Shown here: one piece after another, positions 1 to 5,640 of the stretch
Position numbering within the stretch: position 1 is the stretch's first letter
Layout: each line of letters opens with the position of its first letter
Assembly: GCA_031277995.1 (NCBI GenBank)
Contig: JAITLH010000047.1
Coordinates: 1 to 8,392 of the forward strand
Direction of reading: 5' to 3'
DNA length: 8,392 nucleotides
Source: Deltaproteobacteria bacterium
GTDB taxonomy: Bacteria > Desulfobacterota > Desulfarculia > Adiutricales > Adiutricaceae
Notes under the pieces: model-generated
Told to the model about the DNA's origin: nothing
What the model saw: only the letters and a program-made list of their open reading frames with translations
The model's database searches: none
Made by a program: the position numbers and the translations under genes

Positions 1-38
1 GGGCTTATTTACCTTTAGCTTATGGAAAGGAAATTTTC

Positions 39-854
39 ATGGAAAGAAAATCTGTCTGGTTTCAGGAACTCTCGGGGCCCGAAGTCGTCGACTGGGCCAA
101 GACCCAATGCGATTTGGCCATCTTGCCATTGGGAGCCATTGAACAGCACGGCCCCCATTGTCCAAACGGATCGGACGCCTTTAACGCCATCGGTTTGGCC
201 GAAAGGATTGGGCAAAACAGCAAAGCCATAATCTTGCCGTGCCCAATGTATGGAAGCCATCCCTACCACCATTGGGGCGTCCATGGCACCATTCCCTTAA
301 CCTTTGAGACCCATATCGGGCTGGTAACGGACATCATTCGCGGGGCGGCCGTGTCTGGGTTTAACAAGTTTATCATTCTCTCGGCCCACGGCCAGGTTTC
401 CTCCACCATAGTCGCCGTCCATAAGTTGGGTATCGAAGGCCACTTCGTGTTATCGATGCATTGGTACGATTTTCTTAGGGACAACAAAGAGATTTTTAGC
501 GATTACATGTGGCACGCGGATGAGTCCGAAACCAGTTTAGCCCTGTATATGTATCCCCAGTTCGTGGACATGTCCAAGGCGGCCCCCGGCGAGGCCACGG
601 GCCTTATTTCTTCCAAGTGGAAGATCGCCCCAGGCGCCGAGGCCAAACCCGGGCAAATGTATCATTTTGAGGGCACCTTCGCTTTGCCCGAGAAATTCGA
701 CATGCGCAAATCCAATGGTTGCGTTGGGGATCCGACCAAGGCCACCAAGGAAAAGGGCGAAAAGGCCGTCACCAAAACGGTCAAAATGGTTTGTGAGTTG
801 ATCGATGAGATCATGACCGCGTACCCGGTTGGGGTAAAGCCGGTAACGGCCTAA
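39..854 (+). CDS. Creatininase-family amidohydrolase (271 aa), substrate unknown
   Basis: A cytosolic metal-dependent hydrolase of the creatininase/MftE/ArfB fold, a family that opens cyclic amides or removes formyl or terminal residues. Seen: the N-terminal block LPLGAIEQHGPH (residues 29-40) with the usual ligands Glu35 and His37, Asp46 in the following SDAFN, a GTIPL block near residue 83, His117, and HADESETS (159-166) matching the family HAGexETS block. Length is normal. The glycine-rich loop usually written NGHGGN, or NGHYEN in true creatininase, is SAHGQV here (115-120): the histidine is kept but its surroundings are changed, so creatininase itself is unlikely. The start at 39 follows AAGGA (27-31) at 7 nt and fits the family N-terminus; an ATG at 22 opens a different, short frame. 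It is first of three co-directional genes, 194 nt before the UroD-family gene. Family sure; substrate unknown. Confidence 0.9.
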   Translation: MERKSVWFQELSGPEVVDWAKTQCDLAILPLGAIEQHGPHCPNGSDAFNAIGLAERIGQNSKAIILPCPMYGSHPYHHWGVHGTIPLTFETHIGLVTDIIRGAAVSGFNKFIILSAHGQVSSTIVAVHKLGIEGHFVLSMHWYDFLRDNKEIFSDYMWHADESETSLALYMYPQFVDMSKAAPGEATGLISSKWKIAPGAEAKPGQMYHFEGTFALPEKFDMRKSNGCVGDPTKATKEKGEKAVTKTVKMVCELIDEIMTAYPVGVKPVTA

Positions 855-1048
855 ATAGAGCCTGGCCTCAAAACAATTTAGCGTAAGGTAAGCGGCTAAG
901 CTCTGGCCGGTCCCGTTTAAGTCCGTAATGGCCCCGTAATGGGCCAAAGGGGCGGCCAGCGGGCAGCCAGGTGTGGGCCGGCCAGGGGCAAGGCGCCGAG
1001 GGCGTCTGGTGGCGCTTGACTTTCTAGAGACAAAGGTGAGATTGGAAA
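855..1048. other. 194-nt intergenic gap with GGCC-rich inverted repeats
   Basis: No convincing gene lies here; the minus-strand reading frames that cross it run antisense into both neighbours. A short direct duplication CCGTAATGG.CC (about 924-945) creates the inverted repeat TGGCCC / GGGCCA (929-934 and 941-946, 6-nt loop). The next 60 bases are dense in GGCC and GGCGCC words. The gap ends with a good ribosome-binding site, AAAGGTGAG (about 1032-1040), for the gene at 1049. No T-tract terminator and no clear sigma70 or sigma54 promoter was seen, so it is unclear whether the two flanking genes share a transcript. Confidence 0.5.
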
Positions 1049-2236
1049 ATGGCGGAATTGACATCCCGGGAGCGGGTCAGGAGAGCCTTGCGTCACGAGG
1101 AAACCGATAGGATTCCCATTGACATTGGCGGAATATACAATTTGACCACCATGCATCGGGACGCTTATAAAAATTTGCAAGCCCATTTGGGTTTTGACGA
1201 TCCCGTGGTCATTAACTACGTACCGTCGCAATCGGTGACCCCCAGCGAGAGGATACGCAAGCGCTTTAAAGCCGACTGTTACCCCTTTAGCATAAGCGAA
1301 CCCTTTGGGGCGGAGCTTAGCCCGGTATTGGATCAACAAAGCGGGGAATTGTCCTACGTCAACGAGTGGCAACTTAAGTGGAGGTGCCCGGCGGGAGGTT
1401 TTTACTTTGACCTGGCCGAACATCCCTTGCTGGGTTGCGGCTTAAGGGAGGCCGAAAATTTCAACTGGCCCGATCCCCTGGACCGAACCCGCTTGGACGG
1501 CTTGAGGCTTAAGGAGCGGGTCAAGGAAGTTTACGAGGATACCGACTATGCCATAGTCATTGGGGGGCCCTTGGCCGGGGGGATTTACGTCACGGCCTGG
1601 TGGATGATTGGCCTGGAAAACTTTTTTAAGGCCTTGATTAAGGACAAACCCCTGGTGCGGTTTTTAATGGACCGGGTGGTGGATTATCACATCGGCCAAT
1701 GGGGTTTGTTACTCGACGAGGTTGGCGAGTATGTTGACGTATGCGTTTTGACCGACGATCTGGGGGCGCAGAACGCCCCTTTGATGAATCCCAAAGCGTA
1801 TAGGGAACTGATTAAGCCGGCCCATAAAAAAGTCGTGGACTTCATAAAGTCCAAAACCGAGGCCAAGGTTCTGTATCACTGCGATGGGGCCATAGATCTT
1901 TTTTTGCCCGATATCGTTGAGATAGGCTTCGACGCCTGGAATCCCATACAGGTTTCGGCCAAAGGCATGAACGAAACGGCCAGGCTAAAGGAACTTTACG
2001 GCGACAAGCTTTGCTTTTGGGGCGCGGCCTGCGATAGCCAGCACACCCTGTCCACCGGAAGCCCTAAGGACATCAGGGCCGAGGTCAAAGGCCGGATCTC
2101 GGACTTGGCGCCGGGCGGCGGTTTGGTTTTGGCTTCCATCCATAACATTCAGAGGGACGCCCCGGTGGAAAACATCGTCGCTTTCTACGATTCCTTGTAT
2201 GAATACGGGCGATCTTTCTACCAAGGCGGTTTTTAG
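1049..2236 (+). CDS. Uroporphyrinogen decarboxylase (URO-D) family protein, MtaA/CmuA-like fold (395 aa)
   Basis: A TIM-barrel protein of the broad URO-D family, which includes heme-pathway decarboxylases and corrinoid-dependent methyltransferases such as MtaA and CmuA. Seen: the N-terminal signature TSRERVRRALRHEETDRIPI (about residues 5-24); YHCDGAIDLFLPDIVEIGFD (276-295) followed by a WNPIQVSAKGM block; LCFWGAACD (321-329); and the C-terminal GGGLVLASIHNIQRDAP type block. This is the long subfamily common in anaerobes, not HemE, whose N-terminal substrate motif is missing. Methyltransferase members use an H-x-C zinc site; here the same place reads H277-C278-D279, so zinc binding of the MtaA kind is doubtful. 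No corrinoid protein or reductive activase is encoded in the window. The start is supported by AAAGGTGAG about 9 nt upstream. The next gene follows after 74 nt. Family sure; reaction unknown. Confidence 0.9.
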   Translation: MAELTSRERVRRALRHEETDRIPIDIGGIYNLTTMHRDAYKNLQAHLGFDDPVVINYVPSQSVTPSERIRKRFKADCYPFSISEPFGAELSPVLDQQSGELSYVNEWQLKWRCPAGGFYFDLAEHPLLGCGLREAENFNWPDPLDRTRLDGLRLKERVKEVYEDTDYAIVIGGPLAGGIYVTAWWMIGLENFFKALIKDKPLVRFLMDRVVDYHIGQWGLLLDEVGEYVDVCVLTDDLGAQNAPLMNPKAYRELIKPAHKKVVDFIKSKTEAKVLYHCDGAIDLFLPDIVEIGFDAWNPIQVSAKGMNETARLKELYGDKLCFWGAACDSQHTLSTGSPKDIRAEVKGRISDLAPGGGLVLASIHNIQRDAPVENIVAFYDSLYEYGRSFYQGGF

Positions 2237-2310
2237 GGCGGCTTTCTTGGTTTTGGCCTAACGACTTTTTTTTCTTAGAGAGACGGGCTCTCGATATAGG
2301 CAGGTAGATT
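2237..2310 (+). promoter_or_regulatory. Short gap with T8 tract and small hairpin before the GAPDH-like gene
   Basis: The 74-nt gap contains a run of eight T (2266-2273, approximately) and then a small perfect hairpin, GAGAG / CTCTC (2278-2282 and 2288-2292, loop ACGGG), about 18 nt before the start codon at 2311. The T-run precedes the hairpin instead of following it, so this is not a normal intrinsic terminator for the upstream gene. The ribosome-binding site of the next gene is weak (AGG at about 2298-2304), so the hairpin lies close enough to affect initiation. Function is inference only. Confidence 0.3.
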
Positions 2311-3342
2311 ATGACAGTAAAAGTTGGCGTCGCGGGTTACGGGGTTATCGGCCAAAGGCTGGCCGACGGCGTGGCCTCGCAAAAGGACATGGAACTTGTG
2401 GGCGTGGCCGATCTGGCCCCGACCCTATCCATCAGGGCCTTGAAAGAAAAGGGCATGCCCTACGACTTGTACCTAGTCGAGGGGGCCGATAAATCTAAGT
2501 TCGAAGCCTTGGAAATCCCGGTAAAAGGGACTTTCCAGGATTTGTTGGCTAAGGTTGACATCATGCTCGATTCTTCGCCCGGAGGGGTGGGCCTCAAAAA
2601 CAAAGCCCTCTATGAAAAGGCCTCGGTCAAGGCCGTTTTCCAGGGCGGGGAGAGTGACTCGGTAGCCGACGTGTTCTTTCACGGTTACGCCAACTACGAA
2701 AAGGGTTTGGGAGCGAACTTTCTAAAGCTAACCAGTTGCAATACCACCGGCCTTATTAGGGCCGTGGACTGTTTAGATCGAGAGTTCGGGGTGGATCGGG
2801 TGGCCATTACCATCATCCGCCGCGTGGCCGATCCTGGCGACTACCACCGGGGTCTAACCAACGCCTTGCAAATTGACAAAGCCCCATCGCATCAAGCCGT
2901 CGATCTTATGACCATCATGCCCCATATCGAGGCGACCGGGATCTTGGTTCATACCCCGGTAACCCACGGCCACATCATCACGGTCATCGCCCACGGCCGG
3001 GACGGGCGTAAAATATCCAAGGAAATGGCCTTGAAGGCCTTTAATGGGCACCCCCGCATTCGGGTGGTCCGCTTGGCCGACGGCTTTCTGGGTAACGCTT
3101 CCCTATTTCGCTACGCCCGGGATCTGGGTAACCCCCGAGGCGACATGTATGAAATCGGCTTGTGGGAGGATAGCGTGGTTGAATGGGGCGAGAGCGTGAT
3201 GTTTGCCATTAACATTCCCCAGGAATCCGTGACCATACCCGAGACCATCGACGCGGTCAGGGCGGCCATGGAAACCCAAACCGAGAGGCTCCAAGCGGTA
3301 ACCCTAACCAATAAGTACCTATCGATGGGGAAATGGCTTTAG
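2311..3342 (+). CDS. Type II (archaeal-type) glyceraldehyde-3-phosphate dehydrogenase family oxidoreductase (343 aa)
   Basis: A cytosolic NAD(P)-dependent aldehyde or phospho-semialdehyde dehydrogenase of the archaeal GAPDH family. Seen: N-terminal Rossmann loop GYGVIG (9-14); a strand ending VADLAP with Asp34, which favours NAD over NADP (archaeal enzymes usually have Thr-Lys here); FQGGESDSVADVFFHGYANY (110-129), a close match to the archaeal segment; catalytic Cys143 in SCNTTGL; RRVADP (170-175); and the catalytic-type histidine in THGHI (His219 and His221). Length matches the family. Two segments that archaeal enzymes conserve near the substrate are altered: PSHHGPDV reads PSHQAVDL (192-199) and GPxN reads GLTN (181-184). 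The catalytic pair is intact, so it should be active, but probably not on glyceraldehyde 3-phosphate. Last gene of the plus-strand group, followed by a terminator-like hairpin. Family sure; substrate inferred unknown. Confidence 0.88.
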   Translation: MTVKVGVAGYGVIGQRLADGVASQKDMELVGVADLAPTLSIRALKEKGMPYDLYLVEGADKSKFEALEIPVKGTFQDLLAKVDIMLDSSPGGVGLKNKALYEKASVKAVFQGGESDSVADVFFHGYANYEKGLGANFLKLTSCNTTGLIRAVDCLDREFGVDRVAITIIRRVADPGDYHRGLTNALQIDKAPSHQAVDLMTIMPHIEATGILVHTPVTHGHIITVIAHGRDGRKISKEMALKAFNGHPRIRVVRLADGFLGNASLFRYARDLGNPRGDMYEIGLWEDSVVEWGESVMFAINIPQESVTIPETIDAVRAAMETQTERLQAVTLTNKYLSMGKWL

Positions 3343-3403
3343 GATAGAGAAAAAGCCTGAATAAACGGCCCCTTCCCTCGCCGCGAGAAAACGACGCTAA
3401 CGA

Positions 3404-3440
3404 ACAAAGCCCGTTCCATTTGTTATGGAACGGGCTTTGT
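3404..3440 (+). terminator. Perfect 15-bp stem-loop after the GAPDH-like gene
   Basis: ACAAAGCCCGTTCCA (3404-3418) and its exact complement TGGAACGGGCTTTGT (3426-3440) enclose a 7-nt loop, 62 nt after the stop codon at 3342. The stem has no mismatch and would be very stable in RNA. Only a weak T content follows on the plus strand (AGGTTTATGG), so it is an imperfect intrinsic terminator; it may act mainly as a 3' end stabiliser or block read-through into the IS relic. The symmetrical stem could act on either strand. Confidence 0.65.
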
Positions 3441-3531
3441 AGGTTTATGGGAAGGTTTTTAGGGAGTTGGGGTTAAGCTTGGCTTTAAAAATAGGAACGT
3501 AAGCGAGAGCGGTAAGCTAGTACCTTGTAAC

Positions 3532-3560
3532 ATGACTTATGAAGGATGATCGTGTATAAT
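3532..3560 (+). promoter_or_regulatory. Sigma70-type promoter of the transposase
   Basis: A perfect -10 box TATAAT (3555-3560) lies 17 bp after a fair -35 box ATGACT (3532-3537, four of six matches to TTGACA). Transcription should begin near 3567, about 22 nt before the start codon at 3589. It is the best consensus -10 box noticed in the window, consistent with an IS bringing its own promoter. Confidence 0.65.
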
Positions 3561-3565
3561 ATCTG

Positions 3566-3586
3566 GAACGGTATTGGAGGCCGTTC
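3566..3586 (+). promoter_or_regulatory. Hairpin presenting the transposase ribosome-binding site
   Basis: GAACGG (3566-3571) and CCGTTC (3581-3586) are exact complements around a 9-nt loop holding the ribosome-binding site GGAGG (3576-3580), 8 nt before ATG 3589. The predicted transcription start (about 3567) falls in the left arm, so a native transcript would lack part of the stem while a transcript entering from outside would form all of it. This resembles the protection of IS10 and IS50 transposase genes against read-through; the functional reading is inference. Confidence 0.5.
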
Positions 3587-3588
3587 TT

Positions 3589-4068
3589 ATGGCTACGCGA
3601 TATATAATCACGTTGACTTCTGAAGAAAGAGATGAACTGACAAAAATAACAAGAACTCGAAAGAATGACACTCGAACAGGTCTCTTTGCCAGAGCCCTTT
3701 TACTGAGCGAAAAAGAACCTGACGGTCCCGGTTGGCCTGGTAAAGATGTCTGCGCCGCTCTTGGTTTTGGAGATAGCACTTTGGAAAGGCTTAAAAAGCG
3801 CTGTAGTGAGGAAGGCCTTTCAAGAGCCATCGAACGAAAAGAGCTTGATACGAGCCAAAGAGATATCAAGCTTGACGGCGACTTCGAAGCTAGGTTAATA
3901 GCACTGGCCTGTTCTCCTGCTCCTGAGGGGAGAGCTCGTTGGACGGTTCGTCTTTTAGCAGAAAAAGCCGTTGAACTTGAGTACGTTGACGCTATTTCCG
4001 CAATGTCGGTGCAGAGGATACTAAAAAAAAAGAATTTCGTCCTCACCAAAGGAAGTACTGGAAACTAG
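3589..4068 (+). pseudogene. IS630-family transposase, N-terminal fragment with -1 frameshift site
   Basis: The start is ATG 3589, preceded at 8 nt by GGAGG; a TTG at 3574 would extend it by five residues into the hairpin and is less likely. The product is a helix-turn-helix DNA-binding region: MATRYIITLTSEERDEL, a VCAALGFGDSTLERLKKRC helix pair, then the characteristic RARWTVRLLAEKAVEL block and SVQRILKKK. In the zero frame it then gives NFVLTKGSTGN and stops at 4068. After the run A9G (4023-4032) the -1 frame reads EFRPHQRKYWKL, which is what IS630 transposases have at this point, so a -1 slip (programmed or a mutation) is needed to continue. Even in that frame similarity ends at about 4068, and the whole DDE domain is gone. 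Not functional as a transposase; a DNA-binding fragment could still be made. Confidence 0.85.
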
Positions 4069-4481
4069 GTTTTGGGCTAGGATTTTCGCCAAAGCGCTTT
4101 GGAGACAGCCTGATTCCCGGCCGTCGGCGCGGCGAAAATAAAGCGTTACGGCCCAAACGATGTTAGTTTGGGCTGGGTTTGGATTGGTTCGCGATTGGGC
4201 TGGTTTTTGGGGCGGCTTACCGGAAAGTTCGGGGCCCCTGACTACCGGCCTTCAAAAACGGCCGTAAAGGGGTCTGGGAGCTCTTCAAAACCTGGGGTAG
4301 CTATCACCCTAGCGGGGCTTAAGGAGAATCGCCGCCGCGGGCCTATTAGGGGCGTTTACGGGCCAGTTTGGTGAGGGGGTGAGGTTTTGGGTATTTGATT
4401 TTTGGGCCAAGCGAATCGTTCTAGTGAGTCGTTCTAAGGCCAGGCAGGTTTTTTTGGCCGTGACCGGACTAAGGGATGGGG
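4069..4481. other. Gene-free 413-nt spacer between the IS relic and the dehydrogenase gene
   Basis: No supportable gene. The only sizeable frame (4168-4374) begins with TTG, lacks a ribosome-binding site and gives a Gly/Arg/Trp-rich sequence resembling no family. The left third is structured: a 14-bp palindrome, a 9-bp inverted repeat spaced by 40 bp and an 8-bp hairpin (separate entry). Further right are CGGCC / GGCCG (4246-4250, 4260-4264, 9-nt loop), GGGGCCCC near 4235, and a direct repeat TCGTTCTA (4416-4423, 4429-4436). The two gene groups converge here, so their terminators may lie in it, but no classical hairpin plus T-tract was seen next to the dehydrogenase stop. Confidence 0.5.
4082..4175. 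repeat. Cluster of nested inverted repeats beside the IS relic
   Basis: Three structures lie in 94 nt. ATTTTCGCC (4082-4090) is exactly complementary to GGCGAAAAT (4131-4139). Overlapping its left arm is the perfect 14-bp palindrome CCAAAGCGCTTTGG (4089-4102). Then GCCCAAAC / GTTTGGGC (4151-4158 and 4166-4173) form an 8-bp stem with a 7-nt loop, extendable by a G-T and a C-G pair to 4149-4175. Read on the minus strand, the last hairpin is followed by T-rich sequence (CTTTATTTT), so it could terminate leftward transcription. No homologous copies occur in the window. Confidence 0.55.
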
Positions 4482-5522
4482 CTAGGGCGTAAGGAGAACC
4501 TTTATGCGGTATTCTTTTTTGGCCCTAATCATCTCGATAACTTTGGGGATGTTTTCCAGGGGTTCGACGTGGGTGATAAGGGAGTCCACCTTTAGCTTGT
4601 TTTCGGCCATGTAGGATAGGACCGGGGCAAAGGTGTTGGGGCTAGCCAGGTTGCCGATTATTTGGCAGTCCTTGGCGATGGCGTTATTTAGCTCCAGGGC
4701 GACCTCGGCCGATTCGTACCAACTGATTAGGGAGATTACCCCGCCGGGCTTAAGCGTTTTTATGGCCGCCTTAAGGGCCTGGCTATTGCCTGAGGTCTCT
4801 ATGATGGCCTCCGGTCCTTGGCCGAAGGTTAGGGCTTTGGCCCGTTCGACCATGTCTTCATGGTGGTAGTTTATGACCTCGGAGACGCCGTTTTCTTTGG
4901 CCAGGCGGAGTTTTTTATCCCAGCTTCCGGTCATAAGGACCCGGGCCGCTCCGTTAAGGCTGGCCAACTGGGCGGCCAACTGGCCGATGGGACCGTCGCC
5001 GATGACCATGACCGTGTCGGTTAGGGTTAGGCCGGAGCGTTTGACGGCGTAGGCGGCCGTCCCGGCGGGTTCGACCAGGGCGGCGGCTTTTAGGTCAAGG
5101 GCGTCCGGTATTTTGTAGAGATGGCGCTGGGGGACGGATATGTATTGGGCGAAAACCCCTTGTTTGTTTCTATAGGAACCGATGACCAGGCGGTTGGGGC
5201 ATAGGTTGTAGCGGCCCACCCGGCAGTAATCGCATTGGCCGCACCCCAAACTGACATCGGAGGTCACCTTGTCGCCGGGCTTAAAATCCCTAACCCCCGC
5301 GCCAACTTCTTCGACCGTTCCGCTCCATTCATGGCCGGGAATCAAGGGGTAGGTGGTAAAACCGTTTTTTATGTGAACCATCTCCCCGGTCAGTAAATCG
5401 ATATCCGTCCCGCAAAAGCCGGCGTAGGCCACCTTGGCCAGAACTTCCTGGTCACCTATCTGGGGTTTGGGAACGTCCCGGATCTCTATTTTTTCCGGGG
5501 CGGTGAAAAGGACGGCTTTCAT
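4482..5522 (-). CDS. Zinc-dependent medium-chain alcohol/polyol dehydrogenase (346 aa)
   Basis: A cytosolic NAD(P)-dependent oxidoreductase of the sorbitol / threonine dehydrogenase branch of the MDR superfamily, oxidising a secondary alcohol or reducing a ketone. Seen, numbered from the chosen start: catalytic zinc residues Cys37 (FCGTD), His64-Glu65 (GHEWSG) and Glu151 (VEPAG); structural zinc cysteines 94, 97, 100 and 108; Rossmann loop GDGPIG (175-180). At the end of the second Rossmann strand the usual Asp is Gly (LMTGSWDKK, Gly199), which weakens the case for strict NAD use. The start at 5522 is preferred over ATG 5528, two codons upstream: AAAGGA (5529-5534) touches the 5528 ATG but is 6 nt from the second, and MKAVLF is the usual family beginning. 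It lies 247 nt downstream of the hydrolase gene with tandem repeats between, so it may have its own promoter. Substrate not determinable. Confidence 0.92.
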   Translation of the reverse strand: MKAVLFTAPEKIEIRDVPKPQIGDQEVLAKVAYAGFCGTDIDLLTGEMVHIKNGFTTYPLIPGHEWSGTVEEVGAGVRDFKPGDKVTSDVSLGCGQCDYCRVGRYNLCPNRLVIGSYRNKQGVFAQYISVPQRHLYKIPDALDLKAAALVEPAGTAAYAVKRSGLTLTDTVMVIGDGPIGQLAAQLASLNGAARVLMTGSWDKKLRLAKENGVSEVINYHHEDMVERAKALTFGQGPEAIIETSGNSQALKAAIKTLKPGGVISLISWYESAEVALELNNAIAKDCQIIGNLASPNTFAPVLSYMAENKLKVDSLITHVEPLENIPKVIEMIRAKKEYRIKVLLTP

Positions 5523-5558
5523 GGTCATTCCTTTACGTTAAGGGGGGCGATTGGCTTT

Positions 5559-5570
5559 CAAGCGCGCTTG
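5559..5570. promoter_or_regulatory. 12-bp palindrome CAAGCGCGCTTG upstream of the dehydrogenase
   Basis: A perfect 12-bp palindrome centred about 42 nt upstream of the preferred dehydrogenase start, in the place expected for an operator or promoter-proximal protein site. It resembles the palindrome CCAAAGCGCTTTGG at 4089-4102 (both have CAA, GCGC and TTG parts). No convincing sigma70 or sigma54 promoter could be placed beside it. The binding protein is unknown. Confidence 0.35.
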
Positions 5571-5640
5571 GTTACGGGCCTATTGGCTAAGGGTTGGGCT
5601 TGGCTGGTCTTGTCCAATGGCCATTTCTTTAGTGGGCGAT

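Larger units (their letters stand above)
3517..4068 (+). mobile_element. Truncated IS630-family insertion sequence (left part only)
   Basis: The segment carries the IS promoter and the N-terminal half of the transposase, then stops abruptly: no DDE catalytic domain follows in any frame. Base use is visibly more A-rich than the flanking genes. IS630-family elements insert at TA, often within CTAG; a CTAG occurs at 3517-3520 just upstream of the promoter and another at 4065-4068 exactly where transposase similarity ends. The boundaries given are these CTAG sites and are a guess; I found no matching terminal inverted repeats. The relic sits between the two convergent gene groups and cannot move by itself. 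Confidence 0.6.

Noticed and set aside
22..231. ATG at 22 as an alternative first gene
   Set aside because: Different frame from the creatininase homologue; product is short and unlike any family, while ATG 39 has a well-placed AAGGA and the correct N-terminus.
537..1064. 175-codon minus-strand frame over the creatininase 3' end
   Set aside because: Antisense to conserved coding sequence, no recognised domain, no ribosome-binding site.
917..1423. 168-codon minus-strand frame over the start of the URO-D gene
   Set aside because: It overlaps the well-supported plus-strand gene and the GC-rich gap, is low-complexity in composition and matches no family; an antisense shadow.
3537..4049. 170-codon minus-strand frame over the transposase
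   Set aside because: Ser/Leu-rich antisense translation of a recognisable IS630 transposase fragment.
4168..4374. 68-codon plus-strand frame in the spacer
   Set aside because: TTG start, no ribosome-binding site, starts inside the right arm of a hairpin, and resembles no family.
4069..4481. Missing C-terminal half of the transposase
   Set aside because: Reading all frames gave no DDE-domain motif; the -1 frame runs to a stop at about 4166 with unrelated sequence.
5529..5640. Sigma54 -24/-12 promoter for the dehydrogenase
   Set aside because: I looked for GG-N10-GC on the minus strand; the closest matches have spacings of 9 or 11 and lack the TGGCACG / TTGC context, so none is reported.
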